Shown: positions 29,135-42,536 of the stretch, piece by piece
How positions within the stretch are numbered: the first letter of the stretch is position 1
Layout: each line of letters begins with the position of its first letter
Assembly (NCBI GenBank): GCA_021158405.1
Contig: JAGGUP010000029.1
Coordinates: 20,218-84,217 of the forward strand
Length of the DNA stretch: 64,000 nt
From: Bacteroidales bacterium
Lineage (GTDB): Bacteria; Bacteroidota; Bacteroidia; Bacteroidales; UBA12170
Direction of reading: 5' to 3'
Translations under genes and position numbers: made by a program
The notes under the pieces: model-generated
What the model was told of the DNA's origin: nothing
Database searches by the model: none
Seen by the model: the letters and a program-made list of their open reading frames with translations, nothing else

Positions 29135-29345
29135 CTTTATAAACTTAATAGATTAATAAGTGTCTGTTTTTAAAAATTGTGGTGCAAAGGTATAAATCTT
29201 TCAGAGAAAAAAAGTTTAATGACAGCAAAATATGAAACGCAAAATCTTGTTTAGCTTGATTCAATTATACATTCTATATCATACTGATTATTTGCATTTT
29301 ATCATTCATTATTGCCGATAGTAATCCTTACTATAAATACTAAAA

Positions 29346-29376
29346 AAGGGCGACTTAAATAAAGCCGCCCTTCAAT
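29346..29376 (-). terminator. terminator of pyrophosphatase gene
   Basis: AAGGGCG...CCGCCCTT hairpin with minus-strand T-tract. Confidence 0.65.
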
Positions 29377-29392
29377 ATAAATTTAAATACAA

Positions 29393-31828
29393 TTATCCAT
29401 TAATACGCATTTTATAGAATGAACGATATACGAAATAAAGGGCTACCGCTAAAAACACAAGACCTACATAAGGTGCAATGTTTCTGAAATGTTCGGAGAT
29501 AGCAATTTCCATAGCAAGTAAGCCGAAAAGAGTTGTAAACTTAATCACCGGATTCAGGGCAACAGAAGAGGTATCTTTATAAGGATCACCAACAGTATCG
29601 CCTACAACAGCTGCGGCATGAAGATCGGTTCCTTTTTCGCCCATATCGACTTCAATTACTTTTTTAGCATTATCCCAAGCACCACCTGCATTTGCCATAA
29701 AAATGGCTTGATACAATCCAAAGAAAGCGATGGACAACAAATAGCCAATAAATAAAGCAACAGGCATAGAATGAGCCATTATATCCGCTTGGCTCATTCC
29801 TTTTACAAGACCTACCGGAGCGGCAAGAAAAGCAAATGCAAGAGCAAAAGAAAAGAGAGCAATAAAAATATTCCACATTCCTTTTTGAGCATATAAAGTA
29901 CAAATTTGAACAACTTCTTTTGACTTTTCGATATCGGCTTTTTTCTCGGCACCAAGTTCTAAATTAATGTTATGTTTGATGTAATTGGTAGCACGAGCAG
30001 CACCTGTAGTAACTGCTTGAATAGATGCACCTGTAAACCAATAAATAACAGCTCCTCCAAGAAGGAAACCAAGTATGGTATACGGATTTAATACATTTAA
30101 TACCAATTCGGGTTGAATACCTAATGTACGCTCAATAACAAGAATAAGAGAGAAAATCATAGTAGTGGCTCCAACAACAGCAGTTCCAATTAATACTGGT
30201 TTTGCAGTAGCTTTAAAAGTATTACCTGCACCATCATTGGCTTCAAGAAAATATTTTGATCGCTCAAAATCAGGAGTAAAACCAAAATCTCTTTCAATCT
30301 CTGGAATTACTTCCTTTTTATTTTCTTCAATAAGCGAAAGCTCGTAAATGGATTGTGCATTATCAGTAACCGGACCATAACTATCAACAGCGATAGTAAT
30401 AGGGCCCATACCCAAGAATCCAAAAGCAACCAATCCAAAAGCAAAGATAGAAGGATAGATCATGATTTCACCTAAGCCAAAAGTACTAGCATAGTATCCA
30501 ATAAACATAAGTAAGAAAAAGACCATTCCTTGCCAAAAGGCACTGAAATTACCAGCAACTAATCCGGAAAGAATATTTAAAGATGCACCACCCTGTTTTG
30601 AAGCTTCAACTACTTCGCTAACATGTGTGGATTTGGGACTAGTAAAAAGCTTAGTAAACTCAGGAATCAAAGCGGCACCTAGAGTACCAGCACTGATAAT
30701 CACAGATAATGGAATCCAAAGATTATTGGGCATATCACCTAACGTTAAATAGCTGGCTGCAAAAGTAACAAGTATAGAAAGAATTGAAGCTATCCAAACT
30801 AATGAAGTTAATGGTTTCTCAAAATCAATATCTTTAGCATTACTATATTTTGATTTTGTAATGGCTGAGTTAATCCAAAAGGCAACAACAGAAGTAATCA
30901 CCATTAGAATACGCATTACAAATATCCAAGTCAGTAAGTCAACTTGATTAGCCTCAAAAGCAGTACCTTTTGTAACAGCTAAAACAATAAATGAGATAAG
31001 AGCTACACCGGTAACGCCATAAGTTTCAAAACCATCGGCAGTAGGGCCAACACTATCACCTGCATTATCACCAACACAGTCAGCAATAGTTCCAGGATTA
31101 CGGGGATCGTCTTCGCCAATTTTAAAAATTACTTTCATCATGTCGGATCCCACATCGGCAATTTTTGTAAAAATACCACCTGCAATTCTCAATACAGAAG
31201 CACCTAAAGATTCACCAATAGCAAAGCCAATAAAACTTGCTCCGGCATATTCACCAGGAACAAACATTAAGATGATAAGCATCATAGTAAGTTCTAATGA
31301 AATAAGAACAACACCGATACTCATACCTGCATTGATTGGAATCTGATGCAATTTTAAAGGCTTCTTTTCCAATGAAGCGAATGCCATACGCGAATTTGCA
31401 TAGGTATTCATTCTAATTCCAAACCAAGCTACACTATACGAACCTAGTATACCAAGAACAGTCCAGCCCAGAATCATTAGAACTCCTCCAAAACCAAAAG
31501 CACCTTCCGATAACCATCCAAAATAAAAGGCTACTACAGCACCAATAAAGAAGAATAAAATGGCAAGGAATTTACCTTGTTGAATCAAGTAGGTTTTACT
31601 AGTTTGATAGATAACATCGGCTACATCAAGCATAGACTTATGTGCTCTAATTTTTTTTACTTTCAAAAATTGGTAAAGCCCAAACAGAAAGCCAGCAAGA
31701 GTTATTAAAAATCCCCAATAGAGGATTGTTTCTTTAGCCATTCCTTTCGGAATAACCAGATCAGCTTCACTGGCCATGGTAAAAGCTGGCAGTGTTAGTC
31801 CGACAAAAATTGCGAATAGTTTTTTCAT
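29393..31828 (-). CDS. hppA: membrane-bound ion-translocating pyrophosphatase
   Basis: DVGSDMMKVIFKIGEDDPRNPGTIADCVGDNAGD, multiple TM helices, GDTVGDPYKDTS. Confidence 0.95.
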   Translation of the reverse strand: MKKLFAIFVGLTLPAFTMASEADLVIPKGMAKETILYWGFLITLAGFLFGLYQFLKVKKIRAHKSMLDVADVIYQTSKTYLIQQGKFLAILFFFIGAVVAFYFGWLSEGAFGFGGVLMILGWTVLGILGSYSVAWFGIRMNTYANSRMAFASLEKKPLKLHQIPINAGMSIGVVLISLELTMMLIILMFVPGEYAGASFIGFAIGESLGASVLRIAGGIFTKIADVGSDMMKVIFKIGEDDPRNPGTIADCVGDNAGDSVGPTADGFETYGVTGVALISFIVLAVTKGTAFEANQVDLLTWIFVMRILMVITSVVAFWINSAITKSKYSNAKDIDFEKPLTSLVWIASILSILVTFAASYLTLGDMPNNLWIPLSVIISAGTLGAALIPEFTKLFTSPKSTHVSEVVEASKQGGASLNILSGLVAGNFSAFWQGMVFFLLMFIGYYASTFGLGEIMIYPSIFAFGLVAFGFLGMGPITIAVDSYGPVTDNAQSIYELSLIEENKKEVIPEIERDFGFTPDFERSKYFLEANDGAGNTFKATAKPVLIGTAVVGATTMIFSLILVIERTLGIQPELVLNVLNPYTILGFLLGGAVIYWFTGASIQAVTTGAARATNYIKHNINLELGAEKKADIEKSKEVVQICTLYAQKGMWNIFIALFSFALAFAFLAAPVGLVKGMSQADIMAHSMPVALFIGYLLSIAFFGLYQAIFMANAGGAWDNAKKVIEVDMGEKGTDLHAAAVVGDTVGDPYKDTSSVALNPVIKFTTLFGLLAMEIAISEHFRNIAPYVGLVFLAVALYFVYRSFYKMRING

Positions 31829-32339
31829 TTAAAATTTAGATTAGTGATTATTTTTTTCTTTTTAAGAAGAATATGTAATTGGTTTTTAAAAACAGTTGAT
31901 TCGCCGATAAAAATCCGGTTTTTAATAAATAAAAATGATGCACTAAAACCAATCATTTCGTTTTAATTTGCCAACAAAAATAGAAAATAATATACTAATT
32001 CATTATGCATGCAGAATAAATGTTCTACTTTGGAAATGTTTTTCACCGAATATTTTACCATAATATTCTCAAATAATATTTTAGCGATTGATTTTCAACA
32101 TAATATAATATCATTTTAGAATGAAAATAATTTAAATAAAAAAATTCAATCGTTTGAAATTTATCCTATTTAGGTTTTTTTTAAGCGAAAAATAGCCGAT
32201 TTTAATCAAAACCAAGTGGCTCTAATCACCCAAATATCTTTAACTGTAAAACAAAATATCAAAGCTAAAAGAGTATATAATCAAACTTGGCCTTAGCCGT
32301 AAATTTAAAATTAGCTCACATTCATTTATGAAAAACATG

Positions 32340-32347
32340 TACCTTTG
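32340..32347 (+). promoter_or_regulatory. -7 box TACCTTTG
   Basis: TAnnTTTG consensus upstream of DUF151 gene. Confidence 0.4.
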
Positions 32348-32364
32348 TTAGTAGCAAAGAACAT

Positions 32365-32943
32365 ATGCAGAAAATTGAATTAAAAATAGTAGGCTTATCT
32401 TATAGTCATTCACAAAGTAGTGCTTATGCCCTTATCTTGAGCGAAATAAATGGGAATAGGCGTTTACCTATCATTGTTGGGGGATTAGAAGCTCAAGCCA
32501 TTGCCATTGAAGTTGAAAAGTTAAAACCTGCTCGTCCACTTACTCACGACTTATTTAAAACTTTTGCTGAAACTTTTGACATTGAAGTTCTTGAAGTGAT
32601 TATTAATAAATTCGAAGAGGGAATATTTTATTCCATCTTGGTATGTGAAAAAAATGGAGATGTGATTGAAATTGATTCACGTACATCCGACGCCGTTGCC
32701 ATTGCCTTGCGTTTTAATAGTCCTATTTATACCTATGAAAGCATTATGTCAGTTGGGGGTATTATTCTAGATCCTGAAGAAGAATCGATTGAACAAGAAA
32801 AGGAGTCAACACAGGAAGATAATGAGTTTTCGAATATAAGCTTGAGTGATTTAGATGAGCTTTTACTCAAATCTATTGAGCATGAAGATTATGAACGTGC
32901 ATCCGTTATTCGAGATGAAATAAAAAAAAGGGGAAACAATTAA
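32365..32943 (+). CDS. bifunctional nuclease (DUF151/BFN) domain protein with UvrB/UvrC motif
   Basis: LPIIVGGLEAQAIAIEVE...IDSRTSDAVAIALR; C-terminal LLLKSIEHEDYERASVIRDEIKKR. Confidence 0.9.
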   Translation: MQKIELKIVGLSYSHSQSSAYALILSEINGNRRLPIIVGGLEAQAIAIEVEKLKPARPLTHDLFKTFAETFDIEVLEVIINKFEEGIFYSILVCEKNGDVIEIDSRTSDAVAIALRFNSPIYTYESIMSVGGIILDPEEESIEQEKESTQEDNEFSNISLSDLDELLLKSIEHEDYERASVIRDEIKKRGNN

Positions 32944-32961
32944 ACCTCTAAATTAGTCAAC

Positions 32962-32999
32962 AAAAAAGCATCCTTTAACTGAATATAGGATGCTTTTTT
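32962..32999. terminator. terminator AAAAAAGCATCCT...AGGATGCTTTTTT
   Basis: Strong hairpin with A/T flanks; bidirectional. Confidence 0.8.
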
Positions 33000-33020
33000 A
33001 ATTTCAAATCAAGACTCAAC

Positions 33021-34274
33021 TTAATGATGCACTTCGACCAATTTATCTGGATTATGCTTATATTTAAATACAATAGCAAATACAATAGCGACAACTAAAG
33101 AATACGCAGCAAAAGAGAACCAAATTCCTTTCCATAAATACTCTCCGGTATCTGCTTTAAAGAATTTATCAATCATCAAACCACTTAAAGCACTTCCGGC
33201 AATGGCTCCAAATCCATTGGTCATCATCATAAACAGACCTTGAGCACTGGCTCTTATACTTGAATCCGATTCCATCTCAACATACAGAGAACCTGAGATA
33301 TTAAAGAAATCGAAAGCCATTCCATAAACGATGCACGATAAAATAATCATCCAAAGTCCTCCGGCAGGATCTCCAAGACCAAAAAGGCCAAAACGCAATA
33401 CCCAAGCAAACATACTCATAAGCATCACTTTCTTAATACCAAATTTCTTCAAGAAAAAGGGTATCGCAAGTATAAATAAGGTTTCAGACATTTGAGAAAT
33501 CGACATAATAATTGCGGGAAACTTTACGGCAATTAAGTCCTTATAGGCAGGTATTTTCGCGAAATCATGTAAAAAAGTATCCCCATACATATTTGTCAAT
33601 TGCAAAGAAGCACCTAAAAGCATAGAAAATAGAAAAAACAAAGCCATTTTCTTTTGTTTAAATAAAGTAAAGGCTTTCAATCCCATTGATTCTATAAAGT
33701 TTTTCTTTTCAATGTTTTTGTTTATTTCACATTTTGGCAATGTAAAAGAATAAATTCCCAATACCAATGAAGCGCCGGAAGCAATGTAAAATTGAGCCGC
33801 TGAGGTTTCGATTTTTAATAAACTAACAGTCCACATTGCTACAATAAATCCAATAGTCCCAAATACACGAATCGGCGGATATGATTTTACGACATCAAGA
33901 TTTTCTTTTTTCAAAGCCGAATAAGCAACCGCTATGGTGAGTGAAATTGTAGGCATATAAAAAATCATATTAATCAACATCACCCAAAACATAACCGTTG
34001 GAGATTCCACCATTGGCACAGTAAAAAGTATAATTGCGCCCATAATATGAAAGGAGCCTAATAATTTTTCAGCATTTATCCATCTATCGGCAATAATTCC
34101 AGCCAATGCCGGCATAAATAAAGACGCTATTCCCATAGTTGAAAAAATGGCTCCAAACTCAGCTCCAGACCAATGTTTAGTCTGAAACCAATAACCTCCA
34201 ATAGTAATCAACCAAGCACCCCAAATAAAAAACTGGAGAAAATTCATGATTGTAAGTCGTAATTTAATTCCCAT
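33021..34274 (-). CDS. MFS transporter, nucleoside:H+ symporter (NupG-like)
   Basis: Multiple TMs; MNFLQFFIWGAWLITIGGYW; SASAQGLFMMMTNGFGAIAGS-like motif. Confidence 0.85.
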   Translation of the reverse strand: MGIKLRLTIMNFLQFFIWGAWLITIGGYWFQTKHWSGAEFGAIFSTMGIASLFMPALAGIIADRWINAEKLLGSFHIMGAIILFTVPMVESPTVMFWVMLINMIFYMPTISLTIAVAYSALKKENLDVVKSYPPIRVFGTIGFIVAMWTVSLLKIETSAAQFYIASGASLVLGIYSFTLPKCEINKNIEKKNFIESMGLKAFTLFKQKKMALFFLFSMLLGASLQLTNMYGDTFLHDFAKIPAYKDLIAVKFPAIIMSISQMSETLFILAIPFFLKKFGIKKVMLMSMFAWVLRFGLFGLGDPAGGLWMIILSCIVYGMAFDFFNISGSLYVEMESDSSIRASAQGLFMMMTNGFGAIAGSALSGLMIDKFFKADTGEYLWKGIWFSFAAYSLVVAIVFAIVFKYKHNPDKLVEVHH

Positions 34275-34427
34275 AGTCTATGTTGTTATTGATATTAATA
34301 TGTTTAATTTTGAAAAAAATAAAAGCAAATATAAACTAATTTCAAAGAAGTGTAATGCAATTGGTTATCATTACTCAATTTCTTTATGATTTTACTAATG
34401 TTCCAATTTACTTAAATATTTTCCATT

Positions 34428-35222
34428 ATGCAACAGTATCTCGACCTCCTGACCCATGTATTAAATAAGGGCACTAAAAAAGAAGACCGAACAGGAACTG
34501 GCACTATCAGTACTTTTGGACATCAAATGCGTTTTGATTTAGAAAAAGGCTTTCCGATTTTAACAACAAAGAAACTTCATCTTCGCTCTATCATTCACGA
34601 ATTACTTTGGTTTTTGCAAGGGAATACTAATGTGAAATATTTACAAGAAAACAATGTAAGGATATGGAACGAATGGGCTAATGAAGAAGGCGAATTAGGG
34701 CCTATTTACGGATACCAATGGCGTTCTTGGCCAAGCAAGAACGGTGAACATATTGATCAAATCAGCCGAATTATTGATTCGATTAAAAACAACCCCAATT
34801 CCCGCCGACATATTGTTAGTGCTTGGAATGTTGGCGAAATAAAAAATATGGCTCTACCTCCTTGTCATATATTATTTCAATTTTATGTGGCTAATGGAAA
34901 ACTATCTTGTCAACTCTATCAACGAAGCGCTGATATTTTTCTTGGCGTGCCTTTTAACATTGCTTCCTACGCCTTACTTACTATGATGATTGCACAAGTT
35001 ACCGGATTAAAACCCGGGGAATTTGTTCATACTTTAGGAGATGCACATATTTATTTAAATCATATCGATCAAGTAAATTTACAGCTCACGCGAAATACTT
35101 TTGATTTGCCTCAAATGTATATTAATCCTGAAGTAAAATCTATTTTCGATTTTAAGTATGAGGATTTTGAATTGAAAAATTACCAATCTCATCCTTCTAT
35201 AAAAGGAGAAATATCGATATGA
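34428..35222 (+). CDS. thyA: thymidylate synthase
   Basis: [63 protein letters not shown]. Confidence 0.97.
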   Translation: MQQYLDLLTHVLNKGTKKEDRTGTGTISTFGHQMRFDLEKGFPILTTKKLHLRSIIHELLWFLQGNTNVKYLQENNVRIWNEWANEEGELGPIYGYQWRSWPSKNGEHIDQISRIIDSIKNNPNSRRHIVSAWNVGEIKNMALPPCHILFQFYVANGKLSCQLYQRSADIFLGVPFNIASYALLTMMIAQVTGLKPGEFVHTLGDAHIYLNHIDQVNLQLTRNTFDLPQMYINPEVKSIFDFKYEDFELKNYQSHPSIKGEISI

Positions 35223-35241
35223 GACCTTTGCAAAAATTATT

Positions 35242-37389
35242 TTACTTCCTACTCGCCTTCAAATCTTCAATTACATGAATTGCTTCGTAGATATAAATAT
35301 CTTTTTCAATAGCCTTGTGCCATTCCTTATTAATTTCTTGCCGTGTTGAATCTGACTGAAAAAACACATTGTCGAGGGTGAGATTTCTTACCTCTATAGG
35401 TAACACTTTTTTGCCGAAATTTTCAAATTTCTTCAATTCTTTTTCTTTGGAAACCTTCATTTCCTCAAATACTTCAAAATTTAAAGGATCAATTGTTTCC
35501 TCATTTTCTTGTTTTACAAGCTTCGCTCTTTCATCAAGCAAATTAAATTGTTCTGATTTTCCTATACGCTCTTTACTATTTTTTTCAATTTCGACATAAT
35601 TAGGAATATAATTATAAGTAGGTGTATAACTTACCGCATTAATTTCGTCCCAAGGCATGGCTGATTCTTCTTCTTTTTCTCCAAAATCGATATAGCTATA
35701 TATATCGGGCAAAATAATTTCAGGAATTACTCCTTTTTTCTGTGTTGCTCCTCCATTGATACGGTAAAATTTTTGCATCGAATATTTTAACGACCCCAAC
35801 TCTTTGTATTGATTATAACGAGCAGGCAATATACGATCCAAATCTGTAAAACGCTGAACAGTTCCTTTTCCATAAGTCGATTTTGTTCCTACAATCACAG
35901 CTCTGCGATAATCTTGCATGGCAGCGGCTAAAATCTCTGAAGCAGAAGCACTGAATGAATTAACCAAAATAACCAGATTTCCGTCAAAATACACTTTAGT
36001 ATCCTTATCACTTAACACTTGAACGTGCCCATTGCCATCTTTCACTTGAACAACCGGACCATTTTGAATAAATAGACCTGCAATATTTACAGCGTCCATA
36101 AGGCTTCCTCCTCCGTTATTCCGCAAATCAAGAATGATATTTTTAATTCCTTCATTGTTTATTTTTTCCACCTCTTTTTTCATGTCATCTGCACTGTTAC
36201 GTCCATTGATATCGTTAAAATTTGAGTAGAAAGAAGGTAAATAGACATAAGCCACTTCCAAACCATTGTCATTCTTATCGGAAATTACTGCCGATTTAGC
36301 ATAAGTTTCTTCACGAATTACCTTGTCGCGAATGATGGGTATATTCAATACACGTCCGTCTGGTTTGCGAATAGTTAATCGAACCTCCGTTCCCTTTGAC
36401 CCACGAATCATTTTAACAGCATCATCCAAGCGCATATCATAAACATCAATCGGATCTTTTGCGCCCTGTCCCACCTTCATAATTAAATCCTCCGCTTTCA
36501 AATCACCTTGTTTCCATGCCGGACTTCCGGGAACCACTTCTACAACTCGTACATAACCATCTTTGGTAGAAAGTGTTGCACCTATTCCTTCTACTGTTCC
36601 CGAAAAACGAATATCGAAATCTTCTTTCAACTTTGGTGGAAAATAACTGGTGTGAGGATCAAAAGTAGCGGTCAATGAATTGATGTAAACACTTATTTTA
36701 TCCGTATTATTTGATTGTTCAATCATACGATGAAACCATTCATCATGGCGTTTAAGAATACTCTTTCTTGCTTCATTTTCGAGTATTGCAAATGATTTTA
36801 CAGTAACCGTATCGCTTTTAGACGCCGCTTTTTTTTGCAGATTCATTGCATTTGCAACTTGACTAATAACCTGATATTTTAGCGCTTGTCGCCAAGAATC
36901 TTTTAATTCAACTAAGGTTTTAGAATAAGGAAGTTTATCCGAATCCAATTCTATCTTTTCGTCTGTAGTATAATCGAAAGGTTTGGCTAAAAGTTCTTTA
37001 TAAATTTGCTGAACTTCTTTATTCCTTTTTTCAACGATTTCCATACTTAAATTAAAGAAATCCAATCTATCGGATGAAAGCTGATCATCCAAATCATAAC
37101 GGTAATTCTTCAGCAAATCAACATCTTCTTGGAGTAAAAATTTCTTAGTTCTGTCGATATTTTGAAGGTACTCATCAAAAAAATCCGCTGAAAGGGAATC
37201 GTCAATTTTACGAGGGCTATAATGAGCACTTTCCAAAGTAGCACGAATAACGCTACTTAATAGTTTATTTTTCTGATTCTCGAATATTTTTTGTTCTGCA
37301 ATTTCAGCTACAGACTGCTGTGCGGACGCAAAAAAAGAAATAGCCCAAAATAATAAGCTAAAGAAATACATAGTGTTTTTAATTCGCAT
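35242..37389 (-). CDS. prc: carboxy-terminal processing (tail-specific) protease, S41 family with PDZ
   Basis: Signal peptide; PDZ; DLRNNGGGSLMDAV; NSFSASASEILAAAMQDYRRA; GKGTVQ. Confidence 0.92.
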   Translation of the reverse strand: MRIKNTMYFFSLLFWAISFFASAQQSVAEIAEQKIFENQKNKLLSSVIRATLESAHYSPRKIDDSLSADFFDEYLQNIDRTKKFLLQEDVDLLKNYRYDLDDQLSSDRLDFFNLSMEIVEKRNKEVQQIYKELLAKPFDYTTDEKIELDSDKLPYSKTLVELKDSWRQALKYQVISQVANAMNLQKKAASKSDTVTVKSFAILENEARKSILKRHDEWFHRMIEQSNNTDKISVYINSLTATFDPHTSYFPPKLKEDFDIRFSGTVEGIGATLSTKDGYVRVVEVVPGSPAWKQGDLKAEDLIMKVGQGAKDPIDVYDMRLDDAVKMIRGSKGTEVRLTIRKPDGRVLNIPIIRDKVIREETYAKSAVISDKNDNGLEVAYVYLPSFYSNFNDINGRNSADDMKKEVEKINNEGIKNIILDLRNNGGGSLMDAVNIAGLFIQNGPVVQVKDGNGHVQVLSDKDTKVYFDGNLVILVNSFSASASEILAAAMQDYRRAVIVGTKSTYGKGTVQRFTDLDRILPARYNQYKELGSLKYSMQKFYRINGGATQKKGVIPEIILPDIYSYIDFGEKEEESAMPWDEINAVSYTPTYNYIPNYVEIEKNSKERIGKSEQFNLLDERAKLVKQENEETIDPLNFEVFEEMKVSKEKELKKFENFGKKVLPIEVRNLTLDNVFFQSDSTRQEINKEWHKAIEKDIYIYEAIHVIEDLKASRK

Positions 37390-37533
37390 AAAAGTTAATA
37401 ATTAAGTTCTGAGAGAAATACTAGTTTCCTCCGTGTCAAAAGTAGAAAATATCTATCAACAGCTCTTTATTTGGCTGTTAATTATTGTTAAGCTCTACAT
37501 GCTTATATTAAACCTTTCGAAACCGAACGGGCA

Positions 37534-37564
37534 TAAAAAAACCCGAAGTTATCGGGCTTTTTTC
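37534..37564 (-). terminator. terminator of gyrB
   Basis: AAAAAACCCGA...TCGGGCTTTTTT. Confidence 0.8.
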
Positions 37565-37566
37565 TA

Positions 37567-39579
<2,013 letters not shown>

Positions 39580-39696
39580 TTAAGAAACGCCTTTAATAAG
39601 CGGTTTTTGTTAACATTTGTTAAGAAATTTACGATTCAATTTTGAAGTAAAAAAACATGTCCATTTCAACTTAAAAACGAAAAAAAACCAGAAAAT

Positions 39697-40807
39697 TTAT
39701 ATCCCCTCTTTTTTACTGACAGAAGAACCAAATTCCATAAGATAGCCTTTAATAAACATTTCCAAATCTCCATCCATTACTGCTTGCACATTGGAAGTCT
39801 CCACTCCTGTTCTTACATCTTTTACAAGCTTATAAGGATGCATCACATAATTACGAATTTGCGAGCCCCATTCAATTTTCTTTTTCTCACTTTCAATAGC
39901 ATCCGCAGCTTCTTGCTTTTTACGAAGCTCAATCTCATACAATTGCGATTTTAGCATTTGCATCGCTTTTTGTCGGTTTTGCCCTTGCGAACGTGTTTCC
40001 TGACATTCAACAATAATTCCTGAAGGTGCATGCTTTAATCGAACGGCGGTTTCTACCTTATTAACATTTTGGCCACCGGGACCACCGGATCGGAATGTAT
40101 CCCAACTGATATCAGCCGGATTCACTTCAATCTGAATATCATCATCAATAACCGGATACGCATAAACAGAGGCAAAGGATGTATGTCTTTTATTGGCCGA
40201 GTCGAAGGGAGAAAGTCGCACCAAACGATGAACTCCATTTTCTCCTTTTAAGTAACCATAAGCATATTCTCCCTCAATCTCAATGCTTACCGATTTTATT
40301 CCAGCAGTTTCGCCTTCCTGATAATCGATGGTTTTTACCTTATAACCTTTTCGCTCGCCATAACGAATATACATGCGCATAAGCATTTCAGCCCAATCCT
40401 GACTTTCTGTTCCACCGGCACCAGGATTTATTTTCACAATGGCCCCAAACTTGTCTTCTTCGCCACTTAGCATATTTATAAACTCCAAAGCCTCAATATG
40501 TTCTATTGCTTCAGCATACTGTTCATTCACTTCCTGTTCGGTTGCTTCTCCTTGTTTAAAAAAATCAAAAAAAACTTCTAAATCAGCCAAAGCACTTTCT
40601 GCTTTTGCAAAATCTTCAACCCATCTTTTTTTGATTTGAATCGCTTTTAATATTTTTTCTGCCAATTGGGAATTATCCCAAAAATCAGGAGATTGCGTCC
40701 TTTCTTCTTCTTCTATTACTTCAATCTTCTTTCGGTCAACGTCAAAGATACCTCCTCAAAGCCTCTACGCGAGCACGTAAAACTTTTAATTCATCTGCTA
40801 TTATCAT
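39697..40807 (-). CDS. prfB: peptide chain release factor 2, +1 programmed frameshift at CTT-TGA-C (40747-40741)
   Basis: Zero frame from ATG 40807: [21 protein letters not shown] then TGA; +1 frame continues [34 protein letters not shown]... to 39697; [10 protein letters not shown] motif; AGG AGG TAT CTT TGA C slippery context. Confidence 0.93.
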
Positions 40808-40832
40808 ATGCTTATAACTTATTTATTGTAAA

Positions 40833-41291
40833 TCAGCTTAATACCTCCCAAATCAATTCGGATTCATATCCTTTAGAATATAAATATTGGGCAATTTTTT
40901 GCTTTTTCTCAAAATCGTTTTTCACTAAAATTTCCTTTTCTTTTTTAAGAATAAGCTTTTGCAAAGTTAAGCGATATTCTTCCTCTTCTATCGTCTCCAA
41001 AGCTTTATTAATTGAGTAACTTGAGATTTGTCTTTTTTTTAGTTCGATTTTAATTTTCAATTTTCCCCATTGTTTCATTCTAAAGCGACCGCTGGCAAAC
41101 TGAATGGCAAATCGTTCTTCTTTTATAAAGTTTTGTTCTATTAACGTGGCTATAACCTCATCCTGTATTTCTTCATCGACCCGCCAATCTCTAAATTTCT
41201 TCTCTAACTCCCACTGACAACGTTCTTGATATGCACAATATTTTTGCGCTTTGCTTAAAACAATATCAAAATCGAATAATTGAGGCCTCAT
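40833..41291 (-). CDS. recX: RecX-family regulatory protein
   Basis: AQKYCAYQERCQWELEKKFRDW...IATLIEQNFIKEERFAIQFASGRFRMKQWGKLKI. Confidence 0.88.
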   Translation of the reverse strand: MRPQLFDFDIVLSKAQKYCAYQERCQWELEKKFRDWRVDEEIQDEVIATLIEQNFIKEERFAIQFASGRFRMKQWGKLKIKIELKKRQISSYSINKALETIEEEEYRLTLQKLILKKEKEILVKNDFEKKQKIAQYLYSKGYESELIWEVLS

Positions 41292-41409
41292 TGCTATTTT
41301 ATTTGATTTTCAAAAGTAAAGATTTCCCCGCAAATACAAGCCTGTCACTTTTTTTTGATTTAACTTCGCATCCACTTAAACATGGAATCATTATCCTCAA
41401 GTTAAATAA

Positions 41410-42519
41410 ATGGCAATCAAAGTATTAGTAATTAGCGATTACAGAAATTATATAACGGCCCGCCCCGAAGCTGAAATTTTCATCGGTCTGGCAAAAATGG
41501 GTTTTCAAATTTATATCATGACCTATAAAGAAGCTGAATTGGTTAAGGAATTTGAAGCTGTCGGCATCAAGGTGATTGATTTTCATCCAAAGAAAAAATT
41601 TGATAAATCCGAAATCCAAAGAATAAGAGAAACACTTATTGAAAAAGAAATCGATATTGTTCATTTATTTAACAATCCGGCAATTGTAAAGGGAATCCGA
41701 GCCTCAAAAGGACTGAAAGTTAAAGTGGTTTTATATCGTGGTTATGCCGGAAATATACATTGGTACGATCCGTTTTCCTATCTGAAATTTTTGCATCCAC
41801 GAGTGGATAAGATTTTTTGCAATTCCATGGGTGTGGAGGAATTTATACAAAAACAATTATTATTTAACAAGAATAAAACGATTACGATTAATAAAGGGCA
41901 TAATTTAAACTGGTATGCTGACTATCCACCCTACGGTATTAAAAAAGAGTTGGGCTTAGCTCCCGACACCTTCCTTTTGATAAATGTAGCCAATAACAGA
42001 CGAATGAAAGGGATTCCCTATTTGCTCAAGGCTATAAATAATTTGCCTAAAGAGTTGCCCATCCATTTACTATTGGTTGGACGCGATATGGATACCAAAG
42101 AAAATCTTCGTATTATTGAAAAAGGAGGAAGCAAAAAGAGAGTACATATCATAGGTTTTCGAAAAAACGTATTGAATATTGTTTCAGCTTGCGATGTATT
42201 TGTTTTGTCATCCATAAAAGGGGAATCAATTACAAAATCGGTTATTGAAGCAATGTCTTTAGGCCTAGCTCCTATCATTAGCGATATTCCTGGAAATAAA
42301 GAATTGGTGATTAATGAGGAAAGCGGGCTTATTACAAGAGCCAAAAAACCAAAAGAATTAAGCAATGCCATTTTAAGGCTTTATGAGAATAAAAGTCTTC
42401 GCGAAGGACTGGGTAGGAATGCGAAAAAACGCATCGATAGCTATTTGAACATAAATCAAACGATCCTTAAAACAAAACAACTTTACGAGGAGCTTGTTGC
42501 TAATAAAAACAGAAGATAA
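41410..42519 (+). CDS. glycosyltransferase family 4/1 (GT-B)
   Basis: LLINVANNRRMKGIPYLLKAI; FVLSSIKGESITKSVIEAMSLGLAPIISDIPGNKELV. Confidence 0.88.
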   Translation: MAIKVLVISDYRNYITARPEAEIFIGLAKMGFQIYIMTYKEAELVKEFEAVGIKVIDFHPKKKFDKSEIQRIRETLIEKEIDIVHLFNNPAIVKGIRASKGLKVKVVLYRGYAGNIHWYDPFSYLKFLHPRVDKIFCNSMGVEEFIQKQLLFNKNKTITINKGHNLNWYADYPPYGIKKELGLAPDTFLLINVANNRRMKGIPYLLKAINNLPKELPIHLLLVGRDMDTKENLRIIEKGGSKKRVHIIGFRKNVLNIVSACDVFVLSSIKGESITKSVIEAMSLGLAPIISDIPGNKELVINEESGLITRAKKPKELSNAILRLYENKSLREGLGRNAKKRIDSYLNINQTILKTKQLYEELVANKNRR

Positions 42520-42536
42520 GAAATTTTGCTAGACTT

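Noticed and set aside
35221-35241. Intact insertion sequence between thyA and ctp
   Set aside because: Only about 20 bp between the genes and no transposase; at most a remnant (see the related finding).
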